Below the pieces are notes generated by a model. The model worked only from the letters and a program-made list of their open reading frames with translations. It ran no database searches and was not told the origin of the DNA. A stretch of DNA of 54,884 nucleotides, from positions 30,005-84,888 of the forward strand of contig JAKBBP010000010.1 in assembly GCA_021808445.1 (NCBI GenBank). The letters are read 5' to 3'. The position numbers and the translations under genes were made by a program. Below, one piece after another: positions 8,459 through 19,726 of this stretch; the first letter of the stretch is position 1; each line of letters begins with the position of its first letter. The DNA is from Pseudomonadota bacterium (GTDB lineage Bacteria; Pseudomonadota; Gammaproteobacteria; Burkholderiales; Burkholderiaceae_C).

Positions 8459-9586
8459 TCAGCCCACCAGCGCCTGGGAGAAGGCTCGCGCGTCGAAGGT
8501 CTGCAGATCCTCCAGGGACTCCCCTACACCCACGAAGTAGATGGGCACCGGGCGTTCGCGCGCGATCGCCGCGATCACTCCCCCCTTGGCGCTGCCGTCG
8601 AGCTTGGTCAGGATGATCCCGCTGAGCCCCAGCGCATCGTCGAAGGCTCGCAATTGCGCCAGGGCGTTCTGGCCGTTGGTGGCATCGATGACCAGGATCG
8701 CCTCGTGGGGCGCCCCGTCCATCGCCTTGCCGATCACCCGCTTGATCTTGCGCAGTTCCTCCATGAGGTGCGCCTGGGTGGGCAGGCGCCCCGCCGTGTC
8801 GACGATCACCACGTCCATGTCTCGCGCTCGCCCGGCCTGCACCGAGTCGAAGGCCACGGCCGCCGGATCACCGCCCTGCTGCGCGATCACCTGCACCTCG
8901 TTGCGCTGCCCCCAGGCCGCCAGCTGCTCGCGCGCGGCGGCGCGGAAGGTGTCTCCCGCGGCGAGCAGCACCTTGCATCCGGCGGCCTGCAGGTGGCGCG
9001 TGAGCTTGCCGATGCTGGTCGTCTTGCCGGCCCCGTTGACTCCCACCATCATGATCACGGTGGGCCGGGCACGGCCGATGTCCAGAGGCTTTTGCAGGGG
9101 GCTCAGGAGCTCGGCCAGCACGTCGCGCAGGAGTTCCCGCACCTGCTGCGGAGTCTCGGCGCGCGCGGCGCGCACGCGCCGGCGCAGTTCCTCGAGCAGG
9201 TGGGTCGTGGCGGGGACCCCGGCGTCGGCCAGGATCAGTGCGCTCTCGAGCTCCTCGAACAAGGCCTCGTCGATGCGTGCGCCACCGAAAAGGCCGGAAA
9301 TTCCGGCCCCTGTCTTGCGCAGGCCCTGGCGCAGGCGCCCGAACCAGCCCGCGGGGGGCGGCTCCACCCGCATGTCCAGCTCCGGCGCCTCGGCCGGCTG
9401 CGCGAGGGCAGGCGCCTGGGCTTGCACAGTGGCATGGGCTGCGGAGGGGACTGTGGAGGGAGCCGGGGATGGAGCCGAGGATGGAGCCGGGGATGGGGCC
9501 CGAGATTCGCTGCCGGACGCGGCTGCGCCAGGCGCGGTTGCGGGCAGCTCGGCGGGTGCCGGCTTGCGCTTGAAGAATCGGAACAT
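8459..9586 (-). CDS. ftsY: Signal recognition particle receptor FtsY
   Basis: 375 residues. FtsY is the SRP receptor GTPase that delivers nascent inner-membrane proteins to the Sec translocon. The N-terminal 75 residues begin MFRFFKRK (membrane-binding basic start) and continue as a Pro/Ala/Ser-rich stretch containing [12 protein letters not shown]. The NG domain follows: four-helix N domain about 80-165, then G1 GVNGAGKTT (182-190), DTFRAAA (212-218), DTAGR (263-267) and TKLD (327-330). It is divergent from rsmD, the normal betaproteobacterial arrangement. The acidic A domain seen in E. coli is replaced by the Pro/Ala-rich repeat. Confidence 0.97.
   Translation of the reverse strand: MFRFFKRKPAPAELPATAPGAAASGSESRAPSPAPSSAPSPAPSTVPSAAHATVQAQAPALAQPAEAPELDMRVEPPPAGWFGRLRQGLRKTGAGISGLFGGARIDEALFEELESALILADAGVPATTHLLEELRRRVRAARAETPQQVRELLRDVLAELLSPLQKPLDIGRARPTVIMMVGVNGAGKTTSIGKLTRHLQAAGCKVLLAAGDTFRAAAREQLAAWGQRNEVQVIAQQGGDPAAVAFDSVQAGRARDMDVVIVDTAGRLPTQAHLMEELRKIKRVIGKAMDGAPHEAILVIDATNGQNALAQLRAFDDALGLSGIILTKLDGSAKGGVIAAIARERPVPIYFVGVGESLEDLQTFDARAFSQALVG
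9460..9495. repeat. Three 12-base repeats inside ftsY
   Basis: Units GAGCCGGGGATG, GAGCCGAGGATG and GAGCCGGGGATG encode, on the minus strand, the Ser-Pro-Ala-Pro-type run in the FtsY leader. The repeat length keeps the reading frame. Confidence 0.85.
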
Positions 9587-9707
9587 GTCGGAGGACGGAC
9601 TGGGAAGGCCTGTGCGGCACGTGGTGCCACCAATGCCCTATTGTCGCCTGTGGCGCTTGCCGGGACCCGCGAGGCGCTATGCTGGCAGCCCGCCCGAGCC
9701 CGCCCGC

Positions 9708-11887
<2,180 letters not shown>

Positions 11888-11891
<4 letters not shown>

Positions 11892-12943
11892 GGCGCGTCC
11901 TCCGTTTCGGATTCGGCGCGGGGCTCGCGCGCGAGCAGGGCCTCCAACGCGCCGGCGGCGTCGGTGCGCCGATCCAGCAGCGCGCACACCTGTTCGGTGA
12001 TGGGCATCTGCAGGCCCTGGCGGCGCGCCAGCTCCAGCACGGTACGCGCGGTATAGACCCCTTCGGCCACATGCCCGAGTTCGCGCACCACGGCCTGCAG
12101 GTCCTTGCCTGCCGCGAGTTGCAGCCCCACGCGGCGATTGCGCGAGAGCTCCCCGGTGCAGGTCAGCACCAGGTCGCCCATGCCACTGAGGCCCATGAAG
12201 GTTTCCGGGCGCGCACCCAGCGCATGCCCCAGGCGGGCCATCTCCGCCAGTCCACGGGTGATCAGCGCGGCACGCGCATTGGCCCCCTGCCCCAGCCCGT
12301 CGCTGACACCGCAGGCGATCGCCAGCACGTTCTTCACCGCTCCGCCCACCGCCACGCCCACCACGTCCTCGCTGGCGTACACGCGCATGGCCCCGCCGTG
12401 CAGCGCGCGCACGGCGCACTGGGCCAGGGTGGGCTGCACACCGGCGGCCACCAGGGCCACGGGCAGGCCACGCGCCACCTCCAGGGCGAAGCTCGGTCCG
12501 GACAGCATGCCGATGGCGGGCACCCGGGCCAGGCCCCGCAGTTCCTCCGCCACCACCTCGTGCGGCAAGGCCGCGCTGTCCTGTTCGAAACCCTTGGCGA
12601 GGATGAGCAGCGCCTCGGGAATGCGCGCGTCGCCCCGCTCCCAGCATGCGCGCAGCGCGGCCGCCAGGCCGCGCAGGCCGGCCACGGGCACCGCCAGCAC
12701 CACCAGGCCGTCTCCCGCCGCGTGGCGCAATGCCGCGGCCATCGATTCCTCGAGGCGCAATGCCTGCGGCAGCTCGATGCCCGGCAGGTAGCGCGTGTTC
12801 TCCCCGCGCATGCGCAGCTGCGCCAGCAACTCGGCGTCGCGCGCCCACAGCAGGGTCTGGCCGCGCGCGGCCGCGTGCACTGCCAGCGCAGTGCCCCAGG
12901 CGCCGGCACCGAGCACGCTGACCGGCACACCCGGCTTGGTCAT
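11888..12943 (-). CDS. gpsA: Glycerol-3-phosphate dehydrogenase [NAD(P)+] GpsA
   Basis: 351 residues. It reduces dihydroxyacetone phosphate to sn-glycerol-3-phosphate, the backbone of phospholipids. The N-terminal [12 protein letters not shown] (10-21) is the dinucleotide-binding loop, and [11 protein letters not shown] and [19 protein letters not shown] (with the catalytic Lys) are typical. [14 protein letters not shown] is present near residue 265. The ending is Glu/Asp-rich. secB lies 40 bases upstream on the same strand, the common betaproteobacterial order secB-gpsA. pth follows with overlapping stop/start codons. Confidence 0.97.
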
Positions 12944-12983
12944 GCCTGCCTGCCCTCCGCGCCCAAGCTCGCGCGCTGCCGCA

Positions 12984-13475
12984 TCAGTTCAGCGTCGATC
13001 CCGCGGCCTCGCCGCCGGGCTGCTGGGCCTGCTGCGCCTGCTGCGCTTCGTACATGGCCTGGAAGTTGATCTCGGCCAGGTGCACCGGCGGGAAGCCGGC
13101 ACGGGTGATCATGTCGGCCAGATTGGCACGCAGGTAGGGATAGACGGTCTGAGGGCAGGCGATGGCCAGCAGCAGGTCCGCATGCTCCTGGGGAACATTT
13201 CGAAGCTCGAAAATTCCGGCCTGCTTGCCTTCGACCAGGAACAGCGTGCGCTGGTCGATGCGCGCGGTGATGGTGGCGGTCACGCAGACCTCGACCACGC
13301 CCTCGGCCAGGCTCTGGGATTCCACGTTCATCTGCACGTCCACCGTGGGCTGCGCCTGCTCCAGCAGGATCTGCGGGGAATTGGGCTGTTCCAGCGACAG
13401 GTCCTTCAGGTAGCAACGTTGCAACGCGAATACCGGTTGCCGCTGCGCGGCGTCTGCGGGTTGGGGGGTGCTCAT
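12984..13475 (-). CDS. secB: Protein-export chaperone SecB
   Basis: 163 residues. SecB is a homotetrameric cytoplasmic chaperone that keeps preproteins unfolded and hands them to Sec[20 protein letters not shown] (16-34) and [19 protein letters not shown] are conserved. The stretch [30 protein letters not shown] forms the C-terminal family signature. The tail is Gln/Ala-rich. It precedes gpsA and follows grxC, probably in the same minus-strand transcript, with a 177-base gap to grxC. Confidence 0.97.
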   Translation of the reverse strand: MSTPQPADAAQRQPVFALQRCYLKDLSLEQPNSPQILLEQAQPTVDVQMNVESQSLAEGVVEVCVTATITARIDQRTLFLVEGKQAGIFELRNVPQEHADLLLAIACPQTVYPYLRANLADMITRAGFPPVHLAEINFQAMYEAQQAQQAQQPGGEAAGSTLN

Positions 13476-13652
13476 GCAGGAAGACTCCAGGCTAGGTTGA
13501 GGTCCGCGCGGCGGGCCCTCGCGGACCCGCGGGCGCGGTGCGCAGGCATTGTAGGTGTCGAAGGCGCGAGCCTGGAATGCCCAGGCCCGGGGCCGGGGCC
13601 CGCGATCCCGGCAAGCCCGCGCGGCGCCGGCGCCGCAGGCAGGCGCCCGGGC

Positions 13653-13925
13653 TCAGCCCTGGGATTCGCGCAGCAGCGGCTGCAGGCCGCCGGCGGCATC
13701 CAGCGCGTGCAGGTCGTCGCAGCCGCCGACATGGTGCTCGCCGATGTAGATCTGCGGCACGGTGCGACGCCCGGTGGAACGCATCATGGCCTCGCGCAGC
13801 GCCGGATCCTGGTCGACGCGCAATTCCTCGATGTGCTCGACCCCGCGCCTACGCAGCAGATCCTTCGCGCGCAGGCAGTAGGGACACACCGCGGTGGTGT
13901 ACATGCGGACTCGTGGAGCAGCCAT
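13653..13925 (-). CDS. grxC: Glutaredoxin 3 (GrxC type)
   Basis: 90 residues, a single glutaredoxin fold. It reduces disulfides with glutathione. The dithiol active site CPYC is at 14-17, TVPQIYIG (about 56-63) carries the cis-proline, and GGCDDLHAL (about 67-75) binds glutathione. It starts six bases after the rhodanese stop, using an AAGGA ribosome site at the end of that gene, so the two are coupled. Confidence 0.96.
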   Translation of the reverse strand: MAAPRVRMYTTAVCPYCLRAKDLLRRRGVEHIEELRVDQDPALREAMMRSTGRRTVPQIYIGEHHVGGCDDLHALDAAGGLQPLLRESQG

Positions 13926-13931
13926 GGAGCT

Positions 13932-14342
13932 TCAGTCCTTTTCGATCGGCAGGCCGGCCTCGCGCCATGCGCGCAGGCCGCCCTGGACGGGCACCGCACG
14001 CTCGTAGCCGAGCTTGCGCAGCGTATTCGCGGCCCGCGTGGCACGCGCGCCGCTCTGGCACATCAGAAGCACCGGGAGCTGTTTGTTCTTGGGCAATTCG
14101 GCAGCGCGCTTCTCGAGCTCTCCAAGGGGAATGTTGCGCGCCCCCACGCAGTGGCCCGCCGCGTGCTCGGTGGTCTCGCACACGTCGATCATCACGCCCT
14201 TCTCGCGATTCATCAGGCGCACGGCCTCGGCCGCGGTCACGCCGCCCGCGCCCCCGCCCCGGGAAAACGAGCTCCACAGCAGCATGCCGCCGGAGACCAC
14301 GGCGATGGCGATCAACGCAAGGTTGTCGATGATGAACTTCAA
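13932..14342 (-). CDS. Membrane-anchored rhodanese-like protein
   Basis: 136 residues from a TTG start. One hydrophobic helix (about 7-24) is followed by a rhodanese domain, with the active-site Cys95 in CQSGARAT. It may handle sulfane sulfur or act in thiol redox at the inner membrane; the substrate is unknown. The TTG at 14342 is preceded by GGAGAG at proper spacing and yields [14 protein letters not shown], the family's usual start. A GTG 11 codons upstream is an alternative without a ribosome site. It heads a conserved run with grxC, secB and gpsA. Confidence 0.88.
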   Translation of the reverse strand: MKFIIDNLALIAIAVVSGGMLLWSSFSRGGGAGGVTAAEAVRLMNREKGVMIDVCETTEHAAGHCVGARNIPLGELEKRAAELPKNKQLPVLLMCQSGARATRAANTLRKLGYERAVPVQGGLRAWREAGLPIEKD

Positions 14343-14381
14343 ATGGCTCTCCGCTGGGCAAAAAACAAAATCCACATTCTA

Positions 14382-14417
14382 GTGTCCTGTCCCACGCCAG
14401 GGAGTGGGACAGGACAC
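14382..14417. repeat. Perfect 14-base inverted repeat between rhodanese and gpmA
   Basis: GTGTCCTGTCCCAC (14382-14395) and GTGGGACAGGACAC (14404-14417) are exact reverse complements around an eight-base spacer. Both flanking genes start away from it, so it lies in a shared promoter region and is not positioned as a terminator of either. Confidence 0.95.
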
Positions 14418-14430
14418 CACGAACTTCGCA

Positions 14431-14457
14431 ACGACGCCGCCGCGCCGGCGGCGTCGT
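14431..14457. repeat. Perfect 12-base inverted repeat upstream of gpmA
   Basis: ACGACGCCGCCG (14431-14442) and CGGCGGCGTCGT (14446-14457) flank a three-base loop. The hairpin ends 37 bases before the gpmA ATG. A weak TACGAT at 14462-14467 could be the gpmA -10, which would put this palindrome over the -35 zone. Confidence 0.9.
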
Positions 14458-14494
14458 CCACTACGATAGCAGCCTCACCTTGCTTTCCCGAACC

Positions 14495-15202
14495 ATGCAC
14501 AAACTCGTGATGATTCGCCACGGCGAATCGACCTGGAACCAGGAAAACCGCTTCACCGGCTGGGTGGACGTCGACATCACCGACAAGGGCGTCGCCGAAG
14601 CCCGCCGTGCCGGCCGGCTGCTGAGGGCCCATGGCCTGGATTTCGACGTCGCCTACACCTCCGTGCTCAAGCGCGCCGTGCGCACGCTGTGGCTATGCCT
14701 GGAGGAGATGGACCGCATGTGGCTGCCCACCGTGCACAGCTGGCGGCTCAACGAGCGGCACTATGGCGCCCTGCAGGGCCTGAACAAGGCGGAAACCGCG
14801 GCCAAGTACGGCGACGAGCAGGTGCTGCAGTGGCGCCGCAGCTACGACGTTCGTCCGCCGTTGATGAACGAAGCGCACCGCCATGAACTGGCGGCAGATC
14901 CACGTTACGCCCGCGTCAACGCGGACGATCTGCCGCTGGCCGAGTGCCTGCAGGACACGGTGCGCCGGGTCATGCCGCTCTGGGAAGAATCGCTGGCTCC
15001 GGCGATCCGGGCGGGGCGCCGCGTGCTGGCGGTGTCGCACGGCAACTCCATGCGCGCGATCGTCAAGCATCTGGACGGCATCTCGGACGCCGACATCGTG
15101 GGCCTGAACATCCCCAACGGCGTGCCCCTGGTGTACGAGCTGGACGCCGAGCTCAAGCCCATCCGCCGCTACTACCTCGAGGATCCGCAGGCCCAGGCCT
15201 GA
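14495..15202 (+). CDS. gpmA: 2,3-bisphosphoglycerate-dependent phosphoglycerate mutase
   Basis: 235 residues. It interconverts 3- and 2-phosphoglycerate in glycolysis and gluconeogenesis. RHGES (8-12) carries the phosphorylated His9. [31 protein letters not shown] and SHGNSMRAI (second catalytic His) complete the dPGM signature. The ATG giving [12 protein letters not shown] is chosen over a TTG five codons upstream. ctpA and moeB follow on the same strand. Confidence 0.97.
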   Translation: MHKLVMIRHGESTWNQENRFTGWVDVDITDKGVAEARRAGRLLRAHGLDFDVAYTSVLKRAVRTLWLCLEEMDRMWLPTVHSWRLNERHYGALQGLNKAETAAKYGDEQVLQWRRSYDVRPPLMNEAHRHELAADPRYARVNADDLPLAECLQDTVRRVMPLWEESLAPAIRAGRRVLAVSHGNSMRAIVKHLDGISDADIVGLNIPNGVPLVYELDAELKPIRRYYLEDPQAQA

Positions 15203-15208
15203 GCATCG

Positions 15209-15226
15209 ACGGCCCGGAAGGGCCGT
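15209..15226 (+). terminator. Short GNRA-type hairpin after gpmA
   Basis: ACGGCCC and GGGCCGT pair perfectly around the loop GGAA, six bases after the gpmA stop codon. No T-run follows, so it is more likely an mRNA 3'-stabilising structure or attenuator between gpmA and ctpA than an intrinsic terminator. Confidence 0.4.
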
Positions 15227-15249
15227 GCCTGCGGGCGCGGCCCTGGACC

Positions 15250-15255
15250 TATACT
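15250..15255 (+). promoter_or_regulatory. Possible -10 element for ctpA
   Basis: TATACT (5/6 match to the -10 consensus) lies 26 bases upstream of the ctpA ATG. No convincing -35 is found at 16-18 bases, so this is tentative. Confidence 0.3.
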
Positions 15256-15281
15256 CAGTGCCCGGATTCGAAGGACACCGC

Positions 15282-16757
<1,476 letters not shown>

Positions 16758-16821
16758 GGCCGAGGTCGGGATCGGGGCCGGGGCCGGGGTCGCGGCTCCG
16801 CCCGACCCCGCGGCACGCCGC

Positions 16822-17586
16822 ATGAATGATTCCGAACTGCTGCGCTACTCGCGCCACATCCTGCTCGACGCCGTGGGCATCGAGGGGCAGCAGCGCATCC
16901 TGGACGCCCATGCCCTGGTGCTGGGCGCGGGCGGCCTGGGCTCTCCGGTGGCCCTGTACCTGGCGGGCGCCGGGGTAGGACGCATCACCCTGGTGGACGA
17001 CGACCAGGTCGACGCCACCAATCTGCAGCGCCAGATCGCGCATACCGAGCAGCGTCTGGGCATGGCGAAGGTGGAATCGGCTCGCATCGCCATGCAGCAG
17101 ATCAATCCCCACCCCCGCATCCACACGGTGGCGCGCAGGGCCGATGCGGCGCTGCTGGACGAACTGCTGGCCGACGCCTCCGTGGCCCTGGACTGCAGTG
17201 ACAACTACGCCACCCGCCACGCGCTCAACGCCGCCTGCGTGCGCCGCGGCGTGCCCCTGGTCAGCGGCGCGGCCATCGGGTTCGACGGCCAGGTGGGCGT
17301 GTTCGACACGCGCCCCGGGGAGCCGGGTCGCGGCCCCTGCTACGCCTGCCTGTTCGCGCCGGATGCGCCAGTCGAGGAGGTGCGCTGCGCGGTGATGGGC
17401 GTCATCGCGCCGCTGGTGGGCGTGGTGGGCAGCCTGCAGGCCCTGGAAGCCCTGAAGCTGCTGGCGGGCGCCGGACGCAGCCTGGCCGGACGCCTGCTGC
17501 TGATCGATGCGCTGGACATGGACATCCGCACCATGGTCCTGCGGCGCAATCCGGACTGTCCGGTCTGCGCGCGCCTGGCTGACTGA
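16822..17586 (+). CDS. moeB: MoeB/ThiF-family adenylyltransferase
   Basis: 254 residues, matching MoeB (about 250). It adenylates the C-terminal glycine of a ubiquitin-like sulfur carrier (MoaD or ThiS). VLGAGGLGSPVALYLAGAGVG (near 33-53) binds ATP, followed by DDDQVDATNLQRQ. CYAC (173, 176) and CPVC (246, 249) bind the structural zinc. No rhodanese domain is attached. Molybdopterin versus thiamine use cannot be decided from sequence. It follows ctpA by 64 bases of G/C-repetitive spacer; gpmA-ctpA-moeB is a recurring order in related bacteria. Confidence 0.93.
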   Translation: MNDSELLRYSRHILLDAVGIEGQQRILDAHALVLGAGGLGSPVALYLAGAGVGRITLVDDDQVDATNLQRQIAHTEQRLGMAKVESARIAMQQINPHPRIHTVARRADAALLDELLADASVALDCSDNYATRHALNAACVRRGVPLVSGAAIGFDGQVGVFDTRPGEPGRGPCYACLFAPDAPVEEVRCAVMGVIAPLVGVVGSLQALEALKLLAGAGRSLAGRLLLIDALDMDIRTMVLRRNPDCPVCARLAD

Positions 17587-17615
17587 TACGGCCTGCGCCT
17601 GAGCGATACCGCCTG

Positions 17616-18140
17616 CTAATCGTCCTGGGGCGCGTCGCCGCTGGCGTCGGCGACGCCCGGCCAAAGGGTCGTCGGCGTGTCCTCGCGCCAACGTCCGGTG
17701 AGGCTCCAGTCACGACCCTGGAGCTGCGCTGCGTAGACCACCGGGTCGAGTACCGCGGTCGCCTGATACAACCCGGGTGCGCTGCGCTGCAACACCAGGT
17801 CGAGATCGCCGCTTCGACGCAGGGGATGGCGCAGATGCAGATGCAGCAGGGAGTCGCCGGGAGCCGGTCGAAGCTGCACGCTGAGCAGTCCGGCATGCCA
17901 GGAGATCTGCGCGCTGAGCCCGAGCTGGCGCGCTCGCTGCGCCTGCTCGATGCTGGTGCCCACGCGCAGCCCGCGCTCATAGGGGTGGCTGGTGACCAGG
18001 CTGTCGCGCCCGTGCATGGCCACGGCCAGCAGCGCGAAGCCGATCAGCACCATCGAACCCGGCAGGGCGATCAAGGCCCAGGGCCAGGGCTGGCGCCACC
18101 AGGGCAGGACGAGGCGAGGAGCTTGCACGGTGTGGCACAC
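17616..18140 (-). CDS. FixH family protein
   Basis: 174 residues. One N-terminal membrane helix (about 20-42, WPWALIALPGSMVLIGFALLAVA) is followed by SLVTSHPYERGL, the FixH pattern of Val-x-x-x-(D/H)-x-Tyr/Pro, and a predicted beta-rich periplasmic domain. FixH helps assemble cbb3 cytochrome oxidase, together with CcoG/FixG and the copper pump FixI. Here no cco or fix partner is present. The start codon is a GTG at 18140, with a second GTG four codons later; neither has a clear ribosome site. Its stop faces the moeB stop across 29 bases. Confidence 0.7.
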   Translation of the reverse strand: MCHTVQAPRLVLPWWRQPWPWALIALPGSMVLIGFALLAVAMHGRDSLVTSHPYERGLRVGTSIEQAQRARQLGLSAQISWHAGLLSVQLRPAPGDSLLHLHLRHPLRRSGDLDLVLQRSAPGLYQATAVLDPVVYAAQLQGRDWSLTGRWREDTPTTLWPGVADASGDAPQDD

Positions 18141-18224
18141 CCAGGAAAAAGCCCGACTCTAGCCGCGCCGGCGACCCCGCCGCATGATCCAGGACAAAGC
18201 CCGCCACGAAAACGGCCGCCCCCG

Positions 18225-19700
18225 CTACAACTCGACCCGGGGCACCCGCCGCGCCACGAAGACCGCCGCCAGCGCCACCAGCGCCGCCGCGCCGAAACCG
18301 ATGTGGAAAGCCTCCGTGACGCGCTGGGTCGCCGTCGCGCTGGAAGCATTCAGCGCGGCGTGCAGGTCGGCCGGCGAGGCGATGCCGAACACGAGGCTGC
18401 CGAATACCGCGGTACCCAGCGAGGCGCCGGTGGAGCGCGCCAGGGAGATCGTCGCCGCAGCGGCCCCCAGCCGGCTGCGCCCGGCGACCGCCTGGACCAG
18501 CAGTTGGGAACTGGGCATCACGCAGCCGAATCCGAGCCCGGCGATCAGGCCCAGCGTGCCCACTTCCAGCCCCGCGGGGGGAGCCAGCGCCAGCGCCATC
18601 AAGGCCAGCGCGGACACGACCAGCCCGTGGCGCGGAGGCAGGTCCGGACGCCCGCTGCGCGCGATGATGCGCCCGGTGACGTTGGATCCCAGCACGACGC
18701 CCGCGGTCAGCGGCAGCAGCAGCAAGCCGGCGCGGGCCGCGCTGCCGTGGCGCGCGATCTGCAGGTACACCGGCAGGAAGAACACCAGTGCGAACATGCA
18801 AGAGGCGAACAGCACCACCGTCAGCGCGGTCCACGCGGTCGCGGGAATGCGCAGCAGCTCCAGCGGAAGAAAAGGATGGCGCTGGCGGCGCTCGTGACGC
18901 AGCAGCACCCAGCCCAGCAGCAGCGCGCAGCCGGCCATGAGCAGACTGGACAGCGAAAGCCAGGGGAAACGGTGCCCAGCCAGGGTCAGCCAGAGCAAGG
19001 CGAGCGCGGCACAGCCGGAGAACATCAGCACCCCGGCGGCGTCATGGCCCTGGCCCGGCTCCGCATGGCCGGCGCCCTTCGCCAGCCGCCCCACGCGCCA
19101 CGCCGCGATCACGCACAGCGGCAGGTTGGCCACGAACAGCCAGCGCCAGCTGTAGCGGCTGACCACGATGCCGCCCAGCACCGGCCCGACCACGCTGGAA
19201 AGCACGAAGACTCCGCTGAGCCAGGCCTGGAAGCGCGGGCGCTGGCGCGGCGACACCACCTCGCCGATCAGCGCCTGGCTCATGACCATCAGGCCGCCGC
19301 CGCCCAGGCCCTGCAGCACCCGCGCAGCGATCAACCACCACATGCCGGGGCTGGCTGCGCAGGCCAGAGACCCCAGCGCAAACAGCGCGAGCGCGCCCAG
19401 CAGCGCGTCGCGGCGCCCGTAGCGGTCGCCCAGGCGCCCGTACAGCGGCGCCATGATCGTGGAGGCCAGCAGGTAGCCCACCGCGATCCAGGTGCTGTCG
19501 CGCAGGTTGTCGAAATCACGCGCGATGGCCGGCGTGGCGGTGGCCAGCAGGGTCTGGTCGATGGCCGCCAGCAGGATGGGCAGCATCACCGCCGTGAACA
19601 ACTCGACGAAACGCGCCAGGCTCAGCGGCTGGTCGGCTGGCTCGGATATGCCGGCGGCCGGCTTCGCCGCCGCGGGGACGGGTGTCGGAGGGGACGACAT
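18225..19700 (-). CDS. mdtD: MFS transporter, DHA2 family (MdtD-like)
   Basis: 491 residues, about 14 hydrophobic segments. FTAVMLPILLAAIDQTLLATATPAI is the DHA2 first-helix pattern. GRLGDRYGRRDALL is motif A, ARVLQGLGGGGLMVM lies in TM4, and VVGPVLGGIVV is antiporter motif C. It is the last gene of the efflux operon, 26 bases after the outer-membrane channel gene, the place of mdtD in E. coli mdtABCD. It begins at MSSPPTPVPA; the frame is open far upstream, but that part is antiphase to the channel gene. The substrate is unknown, and an independent drug or metabolite export role is possible. Confidence 0.88.
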   Translation of the reverse strand: MSSPPTPVPAAAKPAAGISEPADQPLSLARFVELFTAVMLPILLAAIDQTLLATATPAIARDFDNLRDSTWIAVGYLLASTIMAPLYGRLGDRYGRRDALLGALALFALGSLACAASPGMWWLIAARVLQGLGGGGLMVMSQALIGEVVSPRQRPRFQAWLSGVFVLSSVVGPVLGGIVVSRYSWRWLFVANLPLCVIAAWRVGRLAKGAGHAEPGQGHDAAGVLMFSGCAALALLWLTLAGHRFPWLSLSSLLMAGCALLLGWVLLRHERRQRHPFLPLELLRIPATAWTALTVVLFASCMFALVFFLPVYLQIARHGSAARAGLLLLPLTAGVVLGSNVTGRIIARSGRPDLPPRHGLVVSALALMALALAPPAGLEVGTLGLIAGLGFGCVMPSSQLLVQAVAGRSRLGAAAATISLARSTGASLGTAVFGSLVFGIASPADLHAALNASSATATQRVTEAFHIGFGAAALVALAAVFVARRVPRVEL

Positions 19701-19726
19701 GGGCCGGGGTCCGCAAAACTCCCAGT

